Shown here: piece by piece, positions 40,115-46,155 of the stretch | Layout of the letters: the number at the start of each line of letters is the position of its first letter | Numbering within the stretch: position 1 is the stretch's first letter | Assembly (NCBI RefSeq): GCF_000169335.1 | Contig: NZ_AAXW01000040.1 | Location: 1 to 46,155 of the forward strand | DNA: 46,155 bases | Direction: 5' to 3' | Source of the DNA: Crocosphaera chwakensis CCY0110 | GTDB taxonomy: Bacteria; Cyanobacteriota; Cyanobacteriia; Cyanobacteriales; Microcystaceae | The notes under the pieces: model-generated | Seen by the model: only the letters and a program-made list of their open reading frames with translations | What the model was told of the DNA's origin: nothing | The model's database searches: none | Position numbers and translations under genes: made by a program

Positions 40115-40759
40115 TTAATTATCTATTGACTTTTGCCTCTTGCCTTTTGCCTCTTGCCTTGAGGATTTTCGTTTCCGTCGAATCACCCAACCAACAGAAA
40201 CCACAACTATCACAACAGCCACAACAATACTAAAAGGCCCGAGAAACTCTTTAACTCGGTCATAGTTAGCTCCTAAAATATACCCGGCGAAAGTCAATAA
40301 ACTCACCCAAATAGCCGTTCCTAGAGTTGAATAGAAAAGAAAAGGCAATAACGCCATATTACTCAACCCGGCAGGCACGGAAATATAGGTGCGTACTCTC
40401 GGAACCAAACGACTGACACAAGCAGCGATTTCCCCTCGACGCTCAAACCAATCTTTGGCTCTGTCAATATCTTCACTCGAAACCGTTAACCATTGTCCGT
40501 AACGATCCGCTAAACCTTTAATATGCTTCAAACTGAGAGATTTTCCCAAATAATACCAAGGTAATGCCCCCAACACCGAACCGATCACCCCGGCGATAAC
40601 CACGGAAACAAAATGTAATTTACCTTGAGTCACCACAAACCCCGCTAACGGCATAATCAACTCTGAGGGAATGGGAGGAAAAACATTTTCTAACAACATT
40701 AATAAAGCAATTCCAACATATCCTAATCCATCGACGATATTAACAATCCAATCAAGCAT
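40115..40759 (-). CDS. DedA-family membrane protein
   Basis: The 214-residue protein has about five hydrophobic segments and the DedA motifs ENVFPPIPSELIMPLAGF (about 24-41), GALPWYYLGK and SRLVPRVRTYISVPAGL (about 135-151) with its conserved Arg residues. DedA proteins are undecaprenyl-phosphate or lipid transporters of the VTT/DedA superfamily. The extreme C-terminus (SSRQEAKGKRQKSIDN) is encoded by a tandem 14-bp repeat (40131-40158) and is not a conserved part. It starts 17 bp after the P-type ATPase stop on the same strand. Confidence 0.85.
   Translation of the reverse strand: MLDWIVNIVDGLGYVGIALLMLLENVFPPIPSELIMPLAGFVVTQGKLHFVSVVIAGVIGSVLGALPWYYLGKSLSLKHIKGLADRYGQWLTVSSEDIDRAKDWFERRGEIAACVSRLVPRVRTYISVPAGLSNMALLPFLFYSTLGTAIWVSLLTFAGYILGANYDRVKEFLGPFSIVVAVVIVVVSVGWVIRRKRKSSRQEAKGKRQKSIDN
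40131..40158. repeat. Tandem 14-bp repeat overlapping the 3' end of the DedA gene
   Basis: TTTTGCCTCTTGCC occurs twice in perfect tandem (40131-40144 and 40145-40158), with degenerate copies around 40067-40100. Short tandem repeats of this heptad type (TTTTGCC, TCTTGCC) are widespread in cyanobacterial intergenic DNA. Here they are part of the coding region and supply Lys, Arg, Gln and Gly codons of the DedA tail. Confidence 0.75.
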
Positions 40760-40776
40760 AATACTCTAAAAATAAA

Positions 40777-43473
40777 CTATTTACGAATCAATTTGACAAT
40801 TTGGCCAACAATCACAGGAATAAAACTCGCTGCGATCGCCATTGCCCAACCCTTCACACCAGGGTCAACGGTTTGTAAGGCTCCAGAAAGTCCGGGTAAA
40901 TAAACAGCAGATAACAACAATCCTGTACAAATCAACAACGCCGCCCAAATATAAGGATTTTGGCTAATTTCATTATGAATTAAACCCCCATCGGTATCAC
41001 GCATATTAAAGACGTGCCATAAGCGGCCAAATGCTAAAGCCAAGAAAGAAATAGTCACCGCTTGTCGTTCCCCAAACCCCAACCGATAAAAAGCGTAGAA
41101 AAATATTCCCAACACTGGAGCCGAAATTAGTAAACCGTAAAGAACAATAGCTAACCAATGTCCTTTAGTCAAAATAGGCTCTTTTGAATCACGGGGAGGA
41201 TGTTCCATTAAATGAGGGTTTCCCTCACCTACCCCTAACGCTAGAGCCGGAAAGACATCATTCACCGCATTTAAAAAGAGAATTTGTAACGGTAATAACG
41301 GTAAGGGTGCATCGGTTAAAGAAGCAAAGGCCACCGCCATAATTTCCCCTACATTACCAGAGAGTAAATAAATGGTAAATTTACGAATATTATTGAAGAT
41401 CGCCCTTCCCTGTTCCACGGCTGCCACAATGGTAGAAAAAGCGTCATCTTGCAAGATCATATCTGCTGCTTCTTTAGCCACCTGAGTCCCTCGCTGGCCC
41501 ATCGCGATACCGATATCGGCTTTTTTCAAGGCCGGGGCATCATTTACCCCGTCCCCAGTCATCCCTACAACAGCCCCAGCTTGTTGATGGAGGGTAATTA
41601 AATTAAGTTTTTGTTCCGGACTGACCCTTGCAAAAATTGGCACTTGTCGCAGGGCTTCTTGTTGGTCTGAGGGTATATCATCAGGATTTTTGAGGGCTTT
41701 TCCGAGTTGGGCATCCCGTTCTTTTTCGGTGGTTAAGCCCACGGCCAAGCCAATATTACGAGCCGTAACCGGTTGATCGCCGGTGACCATTATGGGACGA
41801 ATACCAGCCTCATGACAAGCTTTGAGGGCTTTTTTCACCGCTTCTCTGGGAGGATCGAGTAATCCTACCACTCCTAACAGGGTTAAATTTTGGTAAGGTT
41901 CACTATCTGAGTTATCAACGGTTTTTTGAGCGATCGCTAAAATTCTTAGTCCATCTTGAGCCAAAGAATGACATTTATCTTGCCAAGTTTGATAGGTTTC
42001 CGTGTCCATCTCTTGGGTTTGATCTATAGTTGCGTAATGAGAACAAACGGGTAACACGGATTCCGGGGCCCCTTTAACCGCTACCCAATATCTACCTTCT
42101 ACCTCGTGAAAGGTGGCCATCATTTTAGTTTGAGTATCAAACGCCTCTTCTCGTACTTCTGGCTTTTGTTCTCGCTGTTTATTACGGTTTAAGTCAGCTT
42201 TAGCAGCCAAAGCAACCAGAGCGATCTCGGTGGGATCTCCCACATCTTGATTTTCTTTCCCCCCTTCTTCTACGGCTAAAGTGGCATTATTACACAACAC
42301 ACAAACATTTAAGAGATTCCTAAGAATAGAATTATCTAAGGGGTCAATGGTTTGGTCATCACGGCGAAATTGACCTTTGGTTTGTTCTTCCCCTGTTATT
42401 TCAATAGAATCCGACCATAACATAATTTCTCTGGCCGTCATACGGTTTTCCGTTAAGGTTCCCGTTTTATCTGTGCAAATAATACTGGTTGCCCCTAAAG
42501 TTTCTACTGCTGAGAGACGGTTAATAATAGCGTTGCGTTTGGCCATGCGCCACATTCCTCGGGCCAGGGCTACGGTAGCCACAATGGGTAAACCTTCAGG
42601 GACAGCAGCCACCGATAAAGCGATCGCGGTTTCTACCATTGTATAGAGATCACGACCACTAACAATCCCCACACCGGCAATAACAACGGCAATTAACAGA
42701 GTAATCCAGATTAACCGCTTCCCAAGACTATCTAATCTTTTTTCTAAGGGGGTAATTTCTTCTTCTGCTTGAGCAGTTAAAGAGGAAATATGACCGAGTT
42801 CGGTGTCCATGCCGGTACTGACTACTACCCCTTCACCACTTCCGCGAGTAATTGCAGTTCCTTTAAAGACCATATTACGGCGATCAGCGATTTCTAGCTC
42901 TTTTTCGAGGGGTTCTATGGTTTTACTAACGGGAACGGATTCCCCTGTCAAGGCCGATTCATCTGCTTGTAATTTTGAGGCTTCTAACAAGCGCAAATCG
43001 GCTGCGACTAAGTCCCCACCGTCTAAGATAACAATATCCCCTGGAACTAATTGCTCGGCATCTATTTCTTGTACTTGATTATTTCGTCGCACCTTCGCCT
43101 TAGTTTTACTCAGTTTTTGCAGAGACTCCATAGAGCGAACGGCTTTCGTTTCTGTTACAAAGCCAATGATCGCATTGAGCAGAATAGCAATAATAATCGC
43201 GATCCCTTCAATCCATTCTTGAAAGGCAAAGGAAAGAACCGCAGCTACGGCTAATAAAGCAATAATGGGGCTTTTGAATTGAGCAATGAGAATTTGCCAA
43301 GCACTACGACGTTGAAATTCTTGGAGACGATTTTCGCCGTATTTTTTACGTCGTTTTTTGACTGTTGATGAATCTAATCCTTGTTTAATATCAACAGATA
43401 AACGTTGAAGAACATCATTGGTTTGTAGAGAACTGGCTTCTTCTAGGTCTACTTTCGGTGCGACTTGACTCAT
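40777..43473 (-). CDS. P-type cation-transporting ATPase (type II, calcium-like)
   Basis: The 898-residue pump has all P-type landmarks: cation-ATPase N-terminal domain, TGESVPVSK (about 178), the M4 motif AAVPEGLPIV (about 290), phosphorylated Asp in CTDKTGTLTENRMT (about 335), KGAPESVLP in the nucleotide domain, TGDGVNDAPALKKADIG (about 640), and ten hydrophobic segments. The M6 motif FLNAVNDVFPALALGVGEG, with Asn and Asp, and PEGLP in M4 point to Ca2+ (SERCA/PacL-like), though plasma-membrane Na+/K+ specificity cannot be excluded. It is followed by the DedA gene in the same direction. The start is ATG 43473. Confidence 0.92.
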   Translation of the reverse strand: MSQVAPKVDLEEASSLQTNDVLQRLSVDIKQGLDSSTVKKRRKKYGENRLQEFQRRSAWQILIAQFKSPIIALLAVAAVLSFAFQEWIEGIAIIIAILLNAIIGFVTETKAVRSMESLQKLSKTKAKVRRNNQVQEIDAEQLVPGDIVILDGGDLVAADLRLLEASKLQADESALTGESVPVSKTIEPLEKELEIADRRNMVFKGTAITRGSGEGVVVSTGMDTELGHISSLTAQAEEEITPLEKRLDSLGKRLIWITLLIAVVIAGVGIVSGRDLYTMVETAIALSVAAVPEGLPIVATVALARGMWRMAKRNAIINRLSAVETLGATSIICTDKTGTLTENRMTAREIMLWSDSIEITGEEQTKGQFRRDDQTIDPLDNSILRNLLNVCVLCNNATLAVEEGGKENQDVGDPTEIALVALAAKADLNRNKQREQKPEVREEAFDTQTKMMATFHEVEGRYWVAVKGAPESVLPVCSHYATIDQTQEMDTETYQTWQDKCHSLAQDGLRILAIAQKTVDNSDSEPYQNLTLLGVVGLLDPPREAVKKALKACHEAGIRPIMVTGDQPVTARNIGLAVGLTTEKERDAQLGKALKNPDDIPSDQQEALRQVPIFARVSPEQKLNLITLHQQAGAVVGMTGDGVNDAPALKKADIGIAMGQRGTQVAKEAADMILQDDAFSTIVAAVEQGRAIFNNIRKFTIYLLSGNVGEIMAVAFASLTDAPLPLLPLQILFLNAVNDVFPALALGVGEGNPHLMEHPPRDSKEPILTKGHWLAIVLYGLLISAPVLGIFFYAFYRLGFGERQAVTISFLALAFGRLWHVFNMRDTDGGLIHNEISQNPYIWAALLICTGLLLSAVYLPGLSGALQTVDPGVKGWAMAIAASFIPVIVGQIVKLIRK

Positions 43474-43605
43474 ATCTTCAATTCATTGTTTAATGCTTGC
43501 TTAAATTTTGTCGCAGATTTATCTTTATTTAATCCTTCTTTAGTATTAAGTTTAGACAGAGCCAATTAAAAGAGTAATTTTGAAAAAAAGCCAGGAAGTA
43601 GACTG

Positions 43606-44787
43606 TTAAGATACTGGGAAGGTTAACGTAAAAGTCGATCCTTCTCCTGGCGTGGAAACTAGGTTAATTTCCCCCTGAAGCAGTTTGACTAACTTATCAA
43701 CAATAGTTAATCCTAAACCAGTACGATCAGATAAGTTTCTATTTTTTAACTTAACTAGATAATAAGGTTTAAAAATTTGAGCTTGATCTTCTGGTGAAAT
43801 ACCAATTCCTGTATCAGTGACAATGAGTGACCATTGATTGTCGTTTTCTGTCTGGCATTTTATTTCAATCGTTCCTGAGTCAGTGTACTTAATGGCATTG
43901 CTTACTAAATTGGTAATGATTTGCCTCAATCTTAGCGAATCGGTTATTATCTGTTCGGGAGTTTGGTCAAAGTCAAATCTGATGTCTAAGTCTTTCTGTG
44001 TAGCACTGGGTTCTAAAATTTCAACCACAGCTTGAACCAGAAAACGCAAGTTAGTCGGTTCTAAATTGAGGGATATTTTTCCAGCTTCGTAGCGAGATAT
44101 TTCAAGAACATTATTGATTAAACGAAGTAATTGTCTCCCGTTGTTAATTACCTTTTGGGTAAGCTCTAAATTTAAAGAAGTATCCGGGTCTTGATTTGCT
44201 TGTTGTTGCTGTTGTTGTAGCAATCTAGAAAAACCGATAATCGAATTAAGAGGTGTTTTTAATTCGTGTGCTAACTCAGAAATATCTTCCTTTTGCGTTG
44301 CTATTAGGCGCTCTAATTCTTCATTAGTAAGCAATAGCTGAGTTCGTACCTGTTCAAGTTCTTCTAATCGCTGTTCAATATAACTGTCTAAAGACCAACA
44401 AATAACCTGATCGATAACTGAATCAATCACTTCAATCATCGATAATATTTCTTCTGGGGAACCAGAGAGCAAATCGGATTTTAAAACACTAATAATAACT
44501 GTTCTTAATAAACTATATTCTCGTACTATCTCAGCCACATCATAACCTTGCTCTGCTCTGATGATGCCATGATCCAACCCCTTTCTTTCTAGCTTTTTGG
44601 GTTTATCTTTTAGAGATTCAGAGAGTAAACTAGCCAGAGCTTCTACAACGTAAGGAATACTATTACGAACTGATTTATAAGCAAGACCTTTGGCACTTTC
44701 TATCTCGATATCTGTACGAATAGCTCCGATCCAATCATCGGTAATTATTTCTATTTTAGTCAGCAAGGCATAGCCGATGTCATTCAT
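43606..44787 (-). CDS. Sensor histidine kinase with RsbRD-type N-terminal domain
   Basis: The 393-residue soluble kinase has an N-terminal helical RsbRD-type sensor (about 10-140, with AEQGYDVAEIVREYSLLR), a coiled coil (about 140-168), an intact H-box SELAHELKTPLNSIIGFSRL (about 170-189), a poly-Gln stretch (LLQQQQQQ) just after it, and a HATPase domain with N-box NLVSNAIKYT, G1 DTGIGISPEDQ and G2 RTGLGLTIV. It should phosphorylate a response regulator that is not in the window. It is divergent from the Ser/Thr kinase gene, and the 201-bp gap between them contains an inverted repeat. Confidence 0.9.
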   Translation of the reverse strand: MNDIGYALLTKIEIITDDWIGAIRTDIEIESAKGLAYKSVRNSIPYVVEALASLLSESLKDKPKKLERKGLDHGIIRAEQGYDVAEIVREYSLLRTVIISVLKSDLLSGSPEEILSMIEVIDSVIDQVICWSLDSYIEQRLEELEQVRTQLLLTNEELERLIATQKEDISELAHELKTPLNSIIGFSRLLQQQQQQANQDPDTSLNLELTQKVINNGRQLLRLINNVLEISRYEAGKISLNLEPTNLRFLVQAVVEILEPSATQKDLDIRFDFDQTPEQIITDSLRLRQIITNLVSNAIKYTDSGTIEIKCQTENDNQWSLIVTDTGIGISPEDQAQIFKPYYLVKLKNRNLSDRTGLGLTIVDKLVKLLQGEINLVSTPGEGSTFTLTFPVS

Positions 44788-44891
44788 TTCTCAAAAAATG
44801 ATTAAAAATATGTGCGTTCGTTATGATATTAGAGTAATTTTACTACGCTCTGGACAATTCAATTAATTAAGGTTATCTAAGAAATAGTTGT

Positions 44892-44916
44892 TGTGACATC
44901 GAGAAAAAGTGTCACA
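44892..44916. promoter_or_regulatory. Inverted repeat between divergent kinase genes
   Basis: TGTGACA (44892-44898) and TGTCACA (44910-44916) form an exact inverted repeat with an 11-bp spacer, within the region shared by the sensor-kinase and Ser/Thr-kinase genes. It resembles a regulator site, but the spacing does not fit a CRP site (TGTGA-N6-TCACA). Confidence 0.4.
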
Positions 44917-44988
44917 GGGGAGTGAGCCAATTATTTAACCCGATTTAATCTATGGGTACAATATTGATTTTATAAGGAGATAACCAAG

Positions 44989-46155
44989 ATGAATCAAGTG
45001 GGATCTCATCCCTTACTCGATCGCTATCAGATCGAAAAAGAGATAGGAAGCGGTGGCTTTGGTGTCACTTTTTTAGCTAAGGATACCCGAATGCCTTCCC
45101 AGAGAACTGTCGTTATCAAAAAGCTAAAACCCAGTAATACAGATAAAGTTGACCATAAAATTATTGAAGACTTTTTTTTAAAAGAAGCATCTATTCTAGA
45201 AGAAATAGGTCGCAATCACCCCAATATTCCTGAACTTTATGACTATTTTGAAGATGGGGGCAATTTTTATCTAGTTCAAGAATACATTGAAGGCCAAACC
45301 CTAGCCGATATTAGTCCCATTTCTCAAGAACAAGCTTTTTCTATTCTTACGTCTCTATTGAGAACTTTACAATACATACAAGATAAAGGACTCATTCATC
45401 GCGACTATTAAACCAGAAAATATTATCATCCGTAGCAGTGATGGGTTACCTGTATTAATTGATTTTGGTGCGGTTAAAGATTCTATGGGAAAAGTGCGCC
45501 GATCTTCAGGATCAGTCATTAGTTCTGTGATTATTGGAACTAGAGGGTTTATGTCTCCCGAACAAAGTGTGGGTCGTCCTATTTTTAGTAGCGATTTATA
45601 CGCTTTAGGCTTTACTCTAATTTACGCTTTAACGAATAAATTACCCGTAGAATTTCAACCTGATCCAAAAACGGGGGACTTAGACTGGAAAAAATCTATT
45701 CCTAACTTAGATCCAACTTTAGAAAAAGTTCTTGATAAAGCAATAAAAGACGATCGCAGTCATCGTTATACAACGGCGGATGAAATGTATCAAGATTTGC
45801 ATTCATCCCAACCGAAAAAGTCAATCAAAACAACTGAAATTGCTGGTAATGGTCTAGATTATCATCAAAATATTCAACCCCCCACACCTCCATTACCAAC
45901 GACTGTTATTGATCCCACTCCTCCGATTAATACCAGTAATTCGGTATCTAATGAGAGTCAAAAACAAGGAAATTTTAAAAAAGTATCTTTATTTTTTTTA
46001 GGAGGTATTATTGTTCTTGGTGTTGCTATTGGTAGCTATTTTGTAACCAATATGCTCACAGAACTAAAAGCAGCAATTGATAGTAATAATCAAACAATTG
46101 CTGAACTTGAAGATACAGTGCAAGAAAAAGATAATCAGATTGAACAATTAGAAGC
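44989..46155 (+). pseudogene. Ser/Thr protein kinase gene with a frameshift in the HRD loop, cut by the window end
   Basis: ATG 44989 follows AAGGAGA. The first frame encodes 140 residues: Gly-rich loop IGSGGFGVTF (19-28), the ATP Lys in VVIKKL, then LIHRDY and a stop at 45409-45411. After the Asp of HRD there is one extra T (45406). Without it the frame reads HRDIKPENIII, then LIDFGAVKD, RGFMSPEQS and SSDLYALGF: an intact kinase C-lobe. The frame is open to the window end, passing a Pro-rich linker, a transmembrane helix (SLFFLGGIIVLGVAIGSYF, about residue 330) and a coiled coil. It is a Hanks-type (Spk) membrane kinase, either truncated to a dead N-lobe or affected by a sequencing error. 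Confidence 0.85.

Noticed and set aside
44892..44916. CRP-type binding site
   Set aside because: The half sites resemble TGTGA and TCACA, but the spacing is much larger than the 6 bp of a CRP site.

Overview
The window looks like chromosomal DNA of a unicellular, low-GC cyanobacterium, probably close to Crocosphaera/Cyanothece (inference). The evidence is the light-independent chlorophyll genes chlL and chlN, the photosystem I assembly gene ycf4, the carotenoid isomerase crtH, a PatA-type motility regulator, and many copies of the octamer GCGATCGC (HIP1, for example at 2818-2825), which is typical of cyanobacteria. No rRNA, tRNA, CRISPR array, phage or plasmid module was found. Most genes are ordinary core genes, set between small accessory or decaying pieces.

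Layout. 1-1903: a coiled-coil protein gene runs off the left edge, divergent from an XRE regulator plus ImmA/IrrE-type metalloprotease pair, with two identical 16-bp operator-like repeats in the shared intergenic region. 1908-6947: an ABC ATPase, a broken small gene, a PiuC-type dioxygenase, a small lipoprotein, a small membrane protein, a RecB-like nuclease and a SUMF1-fold protein. 6979-14117 (minus strand): a sensor kinase without its phospho-acceptor histidine next to an UbiB-type kinase, then infC-obgE-pgsA-crtH, where infC is atypical and seems to start at TTG. 14311-15989: a pentapeptide-repeat lipoprotein, a Uma2 gene interrupted by a stop codon, and a small lipoprotein.

16477-19750 is the chlL-chlN region. 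Between the two protochlorophyllide reductase genes lie a palindromic repeat element and two tandem paralogous small genes (DUF5331-like). Each paralog follows a related leader hairpin, and the second also follows an 18-codon ORF with a strong ribosome binding site whose stop codon touches the next Shine-Dalgarno sequence. This is the most interesting regulatory architecture in the window. 20070-28035: a PEP-CTERM protein with a nested hairpin leader, a GT39-type glycosyltransferase, cofH, ftsW, a one-TM peptide and a GyrA/ParC-type topoisomerase subunit.

28649-32422: a PatA-type regulator, a CheY-like regulator and a CheW-like protein form the first part of a pil/pix taxis cluster, but the receptor and CheA genes are absent; a FabD-like acyltransferase with an altered active-site motif follows. 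33047-40759: ycf4, a cyclophilin lipoprotein, ppk, a membrane protein, a TerC protein, a UbiH-type hydroxylase and a DedA protein. 40777-46155: a P-type cation ATPase, an RsbRD-type sensor kinase and a Ser/Thr kinase whose reading frame is broken exactly in the catalytic HRD loop. MITE-like elements occur at 20882-20970 and 32455-32554.
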